A model generated the notes under the pieces. That model had not been told where the DNA came from. It was given only the letters and a program-made list of their open reading frames with translations, and made no database searches. This document shows, one piece after another, positions 52,677-63,720 of a stretch of 64,000 nt of DNA (the stretch's first letter is position 1; every line of letters starts with the position of its first letter). The translations under genes were made by a program, and so were the position numbers. The stretch spans positions 1,612,001 through 1,676,000 of the forward strand of contig AP026124.1 in assembly GCA_030295235.1 (NCBI GenBank). The letters run 5' to 3'. Origin of the DNA: Fistulifera solaris. Its lineage: Eukaryota > Bacillariophyta > Bacillariophyceae > Naviculales > Stauroneidaceae.

Positions 52677-54214
52677 ATGATGCCAGGAAATAAGCAATGG
52701 TGGCTTGTTGTTCTTGCGTTGGTAAGCGCAAAATGTTTTGCCAGAACAGTCGAAGTAACTGACCGAAAAGAAGCCACAGACCGAAGTGCAGCCTTGAGAC
52801 GAAGCCTCATGATCCACGACATGTACCATGATTTAAGTATGAGTTTGAGCATGAGTATGAGCATGGAACATGCTAAAGGAAAGAAGTCGAAGAAATCGAA
52901 AGGTAGTCCAACTAAGAGCAGCAAGGGAAAAGGTGCTCCTTCAAAGTCGGTGAAAGGCAAGGGTACAGAACCACCGATGGAGTCTTTGAAAGGCAAAGAA
53001 AAAGAGCCTTCTCCAGAGTCCACGAAAGGAAAGGGAAAAGGAACTCCTACAAAGTCTACAAATGGAAAGGGAAAAGGAAAAGGAAAAGGAAAAGGAACCG
53101 CTACAGAGTCTTCAGAAGGAAAGGGCGCAAGTTCTAAAAAATCAAAAGGAAAAGGAAAAGGAGCAGCTCCCACGCCAGACGGTAAGCAACCTTTTGTGGT
53201 ACGCACTGTCTGCTAGAAATATTCTGATTTTTGTTTATTTCCACAGTCGCTCCATCGCCGACAGCAAGCATTGCGCCCATTGCACCTTCGGCACCTTCGA
53301 CACCTTCAGCACCATCTGCCCCGTCTCCTTCGGTACCCCCGGCAACACCTCCTACTCCACCCACAGCGGGAGATATTGGAATCGTTCTCGAGCCTTACGA
53401 CGTCCTTTATACAATTGAGCAAACAAGAATTCCCAATCAGGCGGATTATCGAGGTGTGACAGAACTGACGCAAGCTTACCTTGATGGATTTTTTGCCGGG
53501 GTTCTTGAGCTTTCGACCGACATTATGTTCTCTTCCAGTACTACAACCAACACAGACAGAACATTCCGCCTTGGTCAACCTGTTAGGGTGGAATACAACA
53601 CTACGATCTTCTTGTCATCCCTATCCTCGGTGGTCCCTGGTGAGAATGAACTAAATGCACTACTTATGAGTGCTTTTCAGCAACAAAATGCCGAATACCT
53701 TGAAGCTGTCCAGGGCTTATCTCGAGTCAACATCTTTTCAACGACAACTACCGCTGAATTTGTCGAGTCAACCCGCACCGATGAAATCGAAAATGAGACC
53801 GATGGTTCCGACAGTTCTGACGGTGACTCATCGTCAGCTCCTGTCGGTATGATTTCCGCAGCGGCAGCTGGTGCAATCGTTCTATTCGCCACAGGATACG
53901 TTGCCTACCGCCGAAGCATTTCAGAGGACAAGCCGGCCGGCAAATTCTTTGACCAAGATGGCCATGTTACAGTGGCAGGTGAGACCTATACTGGAGACAC
54001 GTATACTGGGGCTTCATGCATGGATTCACACTCTGGAGCGGGAAATACACATTCTTATTCTCCCCGCAACTGGGACGAGACATCAGAATATATGCAGGAA
54101 GCCAGCTTACATGTATCGACCTTACAAGAGACTGCTTTTGAAGACATACCTGTTGACGACGATGATGATTACTCCGAAGAGACTTGTGAAAGTTACGACT
54201 ATGTGAACCCGTAG
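52677..54214 (+). CDS. Silaffin-like Lys/Ser-rich single-pass membrane protein 1
   Basis: Exons 52677-53181 and 53247-54214 (65-bp intron) give 490 residues. Signal peptide KQWWLVVLALVSAKCFA; a Ser-Met stretch (SLSMSMSM); then a long Lys/Gly/Ser region of KGKG and KSxKGK units, partly encoded by a GGAAAA microsatellite at 53069-53096. Exon 2 starts with a Pro/Ala/Ser linker, then a luminal domain (PYDVLYTIEQTRIPNQADYR, LTQAYLDGFFAGVLEL). A membrane span (ISAAAAGAIVLFATGYVAY) and an acidic tail follow. The layout resembles silica-deposition-vesicle membrane proteins of diatoms (silaffin-like luminal part, single span, short tail). A wall or silicalemma role is inferred. The luminal and membrane parts are homologous to 56249-58914. 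Confidence 0.65.
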
Positions 54215-54320
54215 AGCACGGCCCGCATCAATAATGTATTTAATATAGTTTATGTTCTACCCACTTAGCACACACACGTTTATTACAATGCTTTAAATTT
54301 TTCAGAATTTACGCTCGGCA

Positions 54321-55897
54321 CTAGAGTAGCGGTGTCGTATCTGTGAGCCTAGCCCTCAATAATTCTGGTGCCTCATCTATTGTCGGCGGCCAAGGCTTTC
54401 CTGCACAGACATGTTCGACTTCCGCGATGGTCCTGGGACAAAGCGTATAGTTGACACAACCGCGATCGGATACACATATTACGTCTTCGAGTCGTATGCC
54501 ACCAAATCCCCGATATTCATCAATTTTATTGGTATTAATATGGCCTTGCACGGGTGATCCGTTAGCTAGCGCTTCATCGAGTAGATGATCAATGAAGTAG
54601 CACCCCGGTTCGACCGTCAACGTCATACCCTCTTCAAGATAACGCGCTGTTCTCAGTGATTTAAGCCCGGGGAGCTGTATACGCTCCAGCTTTCCGGGTA
54701 AATAGCCGCCTACATCGTGAGTATCGATACCAATAAGATGTCCAAGTCCATGAGGCATAAACACTGCCCCCAGCCGCATTTCCACCAGCTCGTCCAGACA
54801 CTTATCATGCAATATTATCAATCCGATATTTGTGAGTGCTTGGATGATTGTTTTTCGGCTGCTCTGTGACAAGAAGCCCATGAAACACCTGGCTTGATCA
54901 TTCGGAATACTTCAATCTGCGCCTGCAAAACTGCTTCATAGATCTGCCGTTGCCTGATAGAAAACTTGCCATCCACTGGGAAGCTGCACGTCACATCACT
55001 ACCGTATCCAAAGTATTCGGCACCCATGTCAAACAAACAGATCTCACCATCTAAACTTTGTCTCGTATTCGGCTCACCGGCATGCCCGTAATGCAAGACA
55101 GCCGAATTAGGGCCGCAGCCGCAAATTGGAGTATATCCTACCAGACGACAGCCGTAATTATAATAGCTGTAGTGACGAAACAGCGACTCTGCTTGATACT
55201 CCATCATTCCGGGTTTCATGTTGCGCATCACGTACGCGTGTGCAAATGACGTGACTTCGGTTACATGTTGAATCAGAGACCGTTCTGCTGAGCTCTTCAC
55301 GACACGACACTCCGCTAGGATAGGAAACAACGTCTCGGTATCCAGAAGGCCTTTCAGCTTTTCACTTTCTTTTATATCTACTGGAAGCTCATACATCTTC
55401 CCCGAATCCGAATTTAAACCGTTCATGAGAAAGATCTTTGGAGTCTCTGTGCCATGAGCGTTATCATTTACCGGTAGTTGTGAACAAGCTTGAAATAGCG
55501 CTTCCTCAACATATTCAGCAAATTTGACATGATCAACACAATAAAGCGATTGCCAATCTTGAGGACTTCGAATACGACCCATGATTGTGGCATAAGAAGG
55601 AGGATACTTTGGGATATACAGGGTCGTTTCCCCAGTACGGATATCGAGCGACATGGAGCAATCTGGCTCCTTCACTCCCGAAAGATACCAGAAATATGAT
55701 TCTTGGCGAAAAATTGGCTCATGATCCGAGTCAAAACGAGTTTCGCTTGGTCCTCCTTTCAAATAAATGATCCCTCCTTGCACATTCGCGGCGCGCATCT
55801 TGTCAATGAGCTTTTTGCGATTCGCGACGAAGACTTCATTCACCGGCACCTGGTAGGTTTCGCGTCCCATGGAAAAGACTGAAAGTAAAGAAGCCAT
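54321..55897 (-). CDS. Xaa-Pro dipeptidase/aminopeptidase (M24B, PEPD-like)
   Basis: Intronless, 525 residues after one correction. The N-terminal domain shows GGIIYLKGGPSETRFDSDHE and FRQESYFWYLSGVKEPDCSM, typical of prolidase. The pita-bread catalytic domain has both metal Asp (CLFDMGAEYFGYGSDVTCSF), the metal His (GHLIGIDTHDVGG), Glu in TVEPGCYF and Glu in IRLEDVICV. It cleaves X-Pro dipeptides with two manganese ions. The frame breaks at the T run 54851-54855 (A5 on the coding strand, six fit), between HRAAEK and TIIQALTNIG. With one more base the span is exactly 526 codons. It lies between the two silaffin-like genes, on the opposite strand, with no evident functional tie. Confidence 0.9.
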
Positions 55898-56248
55898 GAT
55901 GGACTATTTGGCGGAAAGTTGTGTCGTTCTTGTAATCGAGGACAAGGACCATACCCAATGTTATGTTATCAAAATTGACACCTTTCCTTTTCCTGATCGT
56001 CGAAGTTTTAGGCCATTCGTGACTTGTGGGCGCAATGCGTGACCGAAATGTGAGTACCGCTCTCTGTTCAACCGTTGAACGATAAAATTTATTGCTGGTG
56101 CGACATATTTGAATTTGAAAACTTTTCATCGGAAAAAATTTGAAACTCAACGGTGCACCTCGTTCGTTCGCCCCAACAACTGCACGCCTTCTCTTTTGTG
56201 ATTTCCATCAAGCATGGACAAGCTATTAATGAAATAAATCGAATAACC
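55898..56248. other. Intergenic between divergent genes
   Basis: About 350 bases between the prolidase (minus) and second silaffin-like gene (plus). ATTCGTGACTTGTGGGCG near 56014 resembles one half of the dyad motif. No gene. Confidence 0.5.
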
Positions 56249-58914
56249 ATGAATAATACTTGCCGACGGCGGATACTTGAATTACTATGGTGCCTCATCT
56301 TGCTGGTGTCGGCCAACGGTGAAACTCATCGACAACCCAATCGGCATCTGATAAAGTCAAGTGCTAAATCAAAACGTCAAGAATTAAACATTTTTGCGAG
56401 ACATAAAGGAAGCGAAAAGAGCAAGGGGAAAGCTTCTTCCAGTAAAAGTACCAAAGGGAAAAGAAATGGATCTTCTAAGAAAAGCGACAGTGGAAAGGGA
56501 AAAGGAAGCTCCAGTAAAAGTCATGAATCAAAAGGCAAGGGAAAGGGATCAAAGCGGACGGCCACTCCAACAATCCACGATATTGAATTCCCCACACTAT
56601 CTCCAGTCGTTCATTCTTCCTCGTCGAAAAAGTCAAAAGGAAAGAAGTATAGCAAAAAGGGAGCGAGGACCGTACCGTCCGTCCCACACCAAAATTAGAT
56701 GACATGCCAACTGTGGCACCTAGCAAATCACCAACTAGGGTATCAACCAGTAGTCCCACACGCTCTCCCGTTACTGGCTCGATTCTTTTGCCCACCAACT
56801 CGCCATCAATGAATACAGCCGAATCTCCAACGTCTACACCAGCTTTCACTCCTACTTTACCACCTGACGCCGGCCGCACCTCGGCACCGACTCAATCAGC
56901 CAACAACCCAACAGCGGCACCAACAGAATCGAATGGTAACCCCACAGTGGCACCAACAGAAGCAAATAATACCCCAACATTGGCACCAACAGAATCGATC
57001 GACACCCCAACAGTGGCACCAACTTCTTCAGCAACTGAAACGTTAGCTCCAACTGCACCATTGGATGAAACAGCAACTCCAACATTATCAGCGTTTCCAA
57101 CTGGTACAACTTTTCCAACCGGAACTGCTTTTCCGGTGACGTCAACACCAGGTCCATCGTCTTCGTCGACCTCAGAAACGAGTGAACCACTGGTCACGAC
57201 ACCTCCAACTAGTGCATCTACTTCCGAGCCTGTCGTAACTACAGCTCCAACTAGTGCAACTCCTTCCGAGCCTGCCGTCACCACAGCTCCTACTAATGAA
57301 GGTACCTCCGAGCCTGCAACTACAACGGCTCCAACTAGTGAAACTACTTCCGAGCCTGCAATAACAACGGCTCCAACCAGTGCAACAACGTCCGAGCCTG
57401 CCGTCACGACTGCTCCTACTAGCAGTGCTGCTACTGATGAGCCTGTCGAAACAACAGCGCCTACAAGTGCCACTACACCTGATCCTTCCGTCACGACTGC
57501 TCCTACTAGCAGTGCTGCTACTGATGAGCCTGTCGAAACAACAGCGCCTACAAGTGCCACTACACCTGATCCTTCCGTCACGACTGCACCTACTAGCAGT
57601 GCTGCTACTGACGAGCCCGCCGCTACACCAGTCCCTACTAGTGCCAGAACGCCGGATCCTTCCGTCACGACAGCTCCCAGTACTTCAGATACAGATGATC
57701 CTTCTGAAACGACAGTTCCGAGCAGTGCGTCATTAGATCCGTCAGTCACGACAGCACCTAGCAGTTTAGCTACTGGTACAAGTGACCCTGCCGTCACGAC
57801 AGTTCCTACAAGTGCCAATTCTCCGGATCCGGCCGTCACGACTGCTCCGTCTAGTGCGACTACATCTGATCCTGCCGTCACGACAGCTCCGTCTAGTGCG
57901 ACTTCGTCAGAGCCTGCCGTTACAACAGTTCCTACTAGTGCAACTACATCTGAGCCTGCAACTACAACAGCACCCAGTAGTTCAGATACGAGTGAACCTG
58001 TCGTCACAACGGCTCCCAGCAGTCTTGGTACAGACGAACCGGCCGACACAATAGCGCCAACCCCCCAAACCGGATCAGCTGCGCCAGCACCAACTCCTTC
58101 GCTGGCTCCGACACCAGAAAATTCAGTCAACTCGTCTGGTACCGAATTAACACCATTTGCAATAGTATACAATACGAGCAATACGGCACAACCAACCGAG
58201 GAGGACTTCGCAGAAGTAGAAAATCTCACCCTGGCGTACATCGATGAATTCCTGACCCAAGCATACGGTTATGTCGATGGTGTCGAATACTCCGACATTG
58301 AGGGAAGTGCGACAGGTCAAGCGTTTCAGCCAAATCGTATAGGGTTTGAAACCCGCATTATCTTCGATGATACGTCGGAAACCATTCCATCACAAGAGGA
58401 CCTGGACGCGATTCTTGTTGTTGCATTTGAACCACCGCAAGTAGATATGTTCATCTCGATGTTGAACAATGAGCTAAGTCCCACAAATCCCATGTCAACA
58501 ACTACTTCGGTCGTCTACACTGCAGTTCGACCAGAGACTGACGACTCACAAGAAGGCCAACGAATGGTTATCGTCGTGATGTTCACCGGTGTATGCGTCC
58601 TTTCCATAGTTTTGGGAGTGTATGTCACGGAGAAGCAACGCAATAATCACATTCAAAACAAAAAGAAAAGGAAACATCCCCTTGTCGACGAAATTACAGT
58701 GCTCCTGGACGAAAGTTCGCGCGGCTCGTCTTCACGCATTTCTCGTTCACGTGTTGCCTCGCCATACCTTGAAGATGATCGGTTAGTCGAGATCGAATTC
58801 TCCGGGGATGTAGAAGCATTAGACCCTCTTTGTTCAGATCCTTTCTCACTCTCGTGGCTTGACTCTTATTCCCTGTCAACGGCGAAATCAAGAAGACAAG
58901 CCACAGACCAATGA
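56249..58914 (+). CDS. Silaffin-like membrane protein 2 with long Thr/Ser/Pro repeat
   Basis: Intronless, 888 residues after one correction. Signal peptide (RRRILELLWCLILLVSANG); a silaffin-like KSKGK region (SSSKSTKGKRNGSSKKS); then about 450 residues of Thr/Ser/Pro repeats with the core TTAPTSA..(S/D)EP. A folded luminal domain follows (TPFAIVYNTSNTAQPTEEDF, LTLAYIDEFLTQAYGYVDG), homologous to that of 52677-54214. A membrane span (VVMFTGVCVLSIVLGVYV) and a basic-then-acidic tail end the protein. The repeat is likely O-glycosylated and extended. The frame breaks at an A5 run, 56654-56658 (six fit), linking YSKKG to SEDRTVRPTP; without it the first part stops at 56698. It is probably a cell wall or silica-vesicle protein. 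Confidence 0.65.
57403..57576 (+). repeat. Perfect 87-bp tandem duplication
   Basis: 57403-57489 is repeated exactly at 57490-57576 (unit begins GTCACGACTGCTCC, 29 codons), followed by a further diverging copy from 57577. It lies in the Thr/Ser/Pro repeat of the silaffin-like gene 2. It indicates recent expansion and likely length variation between strains. Confidence 0.85.
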
Positions 58915-60024
58915 TCCGAATTTTCAGAAGGAACGTGTAATGATACTGTTTGTTATTTATAGAGCATAATGCATGGTTCATGCTACATCTGTCGAGCGCG
59001 TCAAGCGCTTTGCATGTAAATGATCGTTCTTGGCAGTATATCAAGTAGTGCATGATATGAGGATTGTTGAGGTCTGCGGCGCCAAATTATGTTGTTGTTT
59101 CCTTAATCGATCCCGTTGTTCATAGTACATACGGAGTAGAAAAAATTCAACACTCTCTCGTAGAAGACTGTCTGAATGCATAGGTATAAATAGTTTTCGG
59201 AGCGAAAAGGCCCTCTCTAGTCTTCATACTATACTCGCAATAGACATCAGTCAATTGCCCTAGAATAATGCCTCATATTTAGCAGCAAGCAACCGACAGC
59301 ATGCGTTTTTTACGTCCTTTCCGCGAAGCAATACGTTTTACAATATGGATGATAGTATTCTTCAAAGAGATGACAAGAGTCAAGAGATATCATTTCATAA
59401 AGTCGATTATAGATAGCTATGAATGTGGGTGCAAAAATGCGCCGATTTTTCATGGGCTTTTACGCGGGGTTGAGATAATTATTTGTAGCCATACCAGGTA
59501 AGGACGAAGCGGTACTTGAAGTCGCAGAGGGTTTAACAAATGTCGCAGGTGGAAGCACGGACAGACTGAACCCATGTAATTGATCGTGACTGAATGTTAT
59601 GCACTTTTCCCGGGACACACTTTTATTTGTTTTGCACTATAGGTCGTTATCTAAGATTGTGGTTCCAACGGAAAATAACCCTGTACATAATAGATTAGTC
59701 TAAATTTATGGCTATAAAATTATTTTGTAGTAGTATGAGTACCAGATGCAGTCATTATTCGCTTAAATGACCCAAACGTCAAGAGCGTTGTACTATTTGT
59801 CACCGTCACAGACAAATTTGTGTAGTCGATGTACTCAGGAGATCCGTCCATCCATCCGTTGTACTGAATCTCGTCTCCTCGCTCCTCCATCGTCCATCGT
59901 GAGTTTGGCCTTGGCCTTTGACGAAGTACGAACCGTACGAAGGCGCAAGGCGCAAACAGCAAACCGCAATTACACATCATCGTCATTCACCACAAAGGTC
60001 ACAAAGCCTGTTCGCATAGCTACC
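58915..60024. other. Intergenic
   Basis: About 1.1 kb between two plus-strand genes. TGATCGTGACTGAATG near 59581 is a half-dyad of the dispersed motif. The frame of the next gene is open back to 59767, but upstream sequence looks like 5' UTR. No other feature seen. Confidence 0.5.
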
Positions 60025-61772
60025 ATGTCGGCTGATCCTGAAACCCGAGGCCCTGCGGCTTCTGACGACAAGCAGGACAACAAGAGAAACGGCAAGGACC
60101 GAAAGCGAGACGAAACTCCGATCGAGGAGCTTTATGATCTCAGCAAGCCGATTCCTAAGGTAAGAATTGTCGCCGATGTAATAGTGCCTTGCTACTGTGT
60201 GGTTCTTGGTGTTATAAGCCTTTGTTTGTTATCTCTTTGTTTACGTTTACACGTTGCTGCAACCCGCCGCCGTTCTTTTTGTTAGATCGGTTTACTAACT
60301 CATTTTTCCGTCCATCGTTGCATCTCCACGTTGCATTTACTTTGTCATCCTTTTCGCTGTATAGGTCGATCGCCCCAACAAGGATACCCACGAGAAAGAA
60401 CTTGAGGCACTGAACAACGCGATCAATGCTATCAAGGAGGAGCGTCAACAAATTCAGGACAAGATCGATGCGTTTATGGCGGACCCTGAAGCCAAATCAG
60501 GTGTTCAAGCTATCCGCAACAAGTTTAACGAGATGAAGGCGAAGAAAAATGCGCTCATCGAAGAGAAGAAGTTCATGAGAGACGATATGGATAAAGTTAA
60601 GAACCAAGCTGATAAGCTGATGAAGGATAAGAAGGACACACGAAGCAACATGAAGTTCAACAGCATCGAAGACATCGACAAGGAAATCGCCAAACTGAAG
60701 CGCATTCAGGAGACGACTACCATGTCTCTAACCGATGAGAAGAAGCTAATCAAGGAAATCGATGCTTTGCAAGCCTCGAAGAAGTTTGTTTCGGAATTGA
60801 AGCAAAAGGATAACAGTTTGGAGGATGCGAAGGAGCAGCGAAAGAACATCGCACAGCAGATTGCTGCCAAAGATAAAGAGATCGATGCTTTGAGCAAAGA
60901 AATGGACGAAGTTATGGCCCAGTTAAAGAATTACAACAGTCAGGGAAGATAAGAAGCGTGAAGCTATCCAAGGATTGTTCAAGTCTCGCGATGAGCTCAA
61001 AGTAAAGATGTCCGAAAAGATCAAAGAAAAGGATGCGATTCGTGATTCCTTCCGCGAGAGCAACAACGCATGGTACACTTACCAGAGAGCTGTTAAGGCG
61101 CAGAAGAAGATGCAGTACGAGGAGGAGAAAAAGAAGCGCGACGAAGAACGAGCTGCTTACCTTGCCAAGCTCGAAGAAGAGGAAATGAAGAAAATTCCCT
61201 ACGAAGAAGAGCAGGCGCTTTGTGACTTCCTTGCCGACTACTTGGAGCGAACCTATCTCAAAAAAGATGATGACGAGGAGAAAGCTGAGAAAAAGGACGA
61301 TATCGTCGAAGTGCAAGACGATCCGTTTGCCAAAGTTAAACCCGTCGTTAAGTCCGAGGAAGATTATTTTGGCAAAGGAAAGGGCAAAAGAAGCGCACTC
61401 GACAGACCAAGAAGCCGGGTACAACTGCGGGGCCATTCACCCTTTCTCTAGATTTGATCGAACAGTTTGCGATGATCAGTTTAGTACCTCCTACGTCTGT
61501 TGAACAGGTTGAAGAAAAGGTTAAGGACCTTCGTGAAAGAAGGAATGGTTTAAACAGCAGCCACGCGGAAGCGTTCCTACGGCTCAAGACATTCGTAAGG
61601 CCAACGAAAAGGCCGTTGCTAAGCAAAGGCAAGCAAGCGAAACTGGCGCTGTTAAGAGCCGAAGCAGTGCTGGAGGTTTTTCTTTGTCAAACGATGAGTT
61701 TACCCCCTCGGCGCCGGAACTACTTCCGCTATGAACGCTTCGTGGGGACAGAAAGCTCCACTCTCTGGTTAA
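60025..61772 (+). CDS. BFR1-like coiled-coil RNA-associated protein
   Basis: Exon 1 is 60025-60159 and exon 2 starts at 60365 after a 205-bp intron. The protein is nearly all charged coiled coil (LEALNNAINAIKEERQQIQD), with the BFR1-type patterns NSIEDIDKEIAKLKRIQETT, LTDEKKLIKEIDALQASKKF, SFRESNNAWYTYQRAVKAQK and PYEEEQALCDFLADYL. Yeast BFR1 associates with polysomes and ER mRNPs. Four single-base breaks lie at 60943-60945 (G3, two fit), 61386-61389 (A4, five fit), 61536-61538 (A3, four fit) and probably 61703-61707 (C5, six fit). The last extends the end from 61734 to 61772 (..MNASWGQKAPLSG). The third region then reads KKPGTTAGPFTLSLDLIEQF. Start at 60025 gives MSADPETRG. Confidence 0.7.
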
Positions 61773-62052
61773 ATATATATAGTATTTCAAACTGGTATCC
61801 GGAACTAAAAAAACACTCCCTCTTAACATATCAAGACTATTAATATTGGTTGCTTTTCTCTAAATATAGGACTACAAGTCGGATCCATTTGTTCATGGCT
61901 ATTTCTATCGACGAAAACGTTCGTGCTGTTTATTATCAAGTTTATTGGATGCATGCAGTGTGGTTGTAGTAGATCATTTGCGAAGTGTTCGTTTGCTACG
62001 CGTGTAGTTCCGAAGATAATCGAAGATTTAAATCAGCTTACGATCTGCGAAA
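61773..62052. other. Intergenic, convergent 3' ends
   Basis: About 280 bases between the convergent BFR1-like and GET3 genes. AT-rich, no feature recognised. Confidence 0.5.
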
Positions 62053-63287
62053 CTATTCCTCTAGGTCGACTGGATTCACCAAAAGCTCCGAGAATGGTTT
62101 GAGCTTTTCAACACCGCGGACCTCGTGATCCAATAAAGGCATGAGCGTCACGTGGAAATCATCTCCGTACAGATCGAAGCACTGACCAATGTACTTGTCT
62201 TGCATTCGCTTTCGTGCCAGCATTTTGGAACAAATTTCCTGTGCTTCTTTCGGCAAACCACTTGCGTTCGCTTCGTACCACTCGGACAACTCCTCGGCAT
62301 CTTTCTCGGGGAAGAGTACTTGGTTGACAACAATATTGTGCGAATCAATCCCGTACTTGGACAGCTCTTGAACCAAACGCTCTGTCTCATAAATGGACAA
62401 GAATTCAGGAATGCAAACACAAACGAATGTGGTCTTTGCGGGGTCCTGGAACTGCGCGTTCACCTTGGCGATGACCGCTCTAGTTTCTTCTAATTTTCCG
62501 AGCATCTGTTCTTGAGCCGCGGCCGGGTTGTTTCCCCCCGACATGAGAGCCGTGGCTTGTCCAATGAGACCCCCGAAGCGATCCTTGAGTTCCCAAACCT
62601 TGGCAAAGGCCTTTTCAAGGATGGTAGGGAACGACAAAAGGCGCAAAGTGTGCCCGGTGGGTGCCGTATCAAAGACGACAACATCAAAGTCCAACTGTTG
62701 TACCTGCTTCATGAGTTCCGAGAACGACATGGCTTCGTCAATCCCGGGGATGCTGTTTTGCAAGTCGCTAAACATTTGGTTGAAAATATCATTTTCATCC
62801 TCGGCCGAATCGATTTCTGAGGCGACTTCCTGTGATGCGTCAATCTCCATGGCACACAGATTGTCAAAGCCATTGATGGGTGTGGGTTCTCTGCCGATTT
62901 TCTGGCAAAAAGCATCCGAAAGATTGTGTGCTGGATCTGTCGAAACCAGAAGAACCTGAATGAAAGCAAGACGACGAGTTAGGCAAAAATTCTCAATGTT
63001 TCCATGCGAATTGCTCTGATTTTCCCGTACGTACCTTCTTTCGGGACATGGCGAGCTGCACACCAAGGCAGCACGACGTTGTAGTCTTACCAACTCCACC
63101 TTTTCCACCTTTCAAAATAGCAGACAATGAGTCGATCCGTCATCGTAATACATTTGACATTAAAAAATAAATGAACATGCTCGATGTTTTACTCACCCAC
63201 AAACACCCACTGAAGGGTCGTTTGGTCGATGATGTTTTTGAGGCTGGGATCCGGGAGATCGGCGTCGTCAATTTCGTTGGCTGTCAT
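62053..63287 (-). CDS. GET3: GET3/ASNA1 tail-anchored protein targeting ATPase
   Basis: Exons 63287-63197, 63108-63035 and 62955-62053 (introns 88 and 79 bp) give 355 residues, intact. The deviant Walker A motif spans the first junction: WVFVGGKGGVGKTTTSC. Switch I is VLLVSTDPAHNLSDAF, and switch II is VVVFDTAPTGHTLRLLSFP. A hydrophobic substrate-binding helix region follows (LIGQATALMSGGNNPAAAQE), then VCIPEFLSIYETERLVQEL and NIVVNQVLFP (A-loop). GET3 dimers carry tail-anchored proteins from the pre-targeting complex to the ER receptor. The zinc CxxC of fungal and animal GET3 is not obvious: a Cys occurs in KEAQEICSKM and another in YIGQCFDLYG. Length and motifs fit the cytosolic GET3 rather than the plastid form. 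Confidence 0.92.
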
Positions 63288-63720
63288 GTTTTTACAAGCT
63301 GAAAAGAAGTTACGATTTTGTTTGTTGTTAGCATTCACAACGCCCTGCTTTCGAGTGTTGTTGCTCCTCGCTCACGATGCTGATCGAACGATGAATAAAA
63401 TACAACCGTTAAAAAATACACATGAAAAGCCATAATAGTAGTCATGACCAGGGTCCAGAGTGTAGGATCTGTTTGTGGTCCGAATTGTTCGTGACTCCCC
63501 TGACGACGGAGTTCTCGTGACTGAAAGGCTATCCTCTACTCCACGTGGATCTGCCTCGCGACTCCTCGTGGTCTCGCGGCTTGTCGGCTTTTTTGCTGCC
63601 AATAATCTCGTCTTCGCCAATTGCTGTGTTAAGCAGAGTCAAATTAACCTTGACAGAGCAGTAAGCTCCGTCTTACAATTCACTGACCGCGTTAAAGGTG
63701 CAATTGTCGTACTCCTTTCA
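63288..63720. other. Intergenic between divergent genes
   Basis: About 430 bases holding the upstream regions of GET3 (minus) and the partial gene (plus). TTCTCGTGACTGAAAGGC at 63512-63529 is a half-dyad of the dispersed motif. No gene. Confidence 0.5.

Noticed and set aside
59767-60024. Upstream extension of the BFR1-like protein to ATG 59767
   Set aside because: The added 86 residues have no family similarity and look like 5' UTR; the ATG at 60025 gives a typical start.
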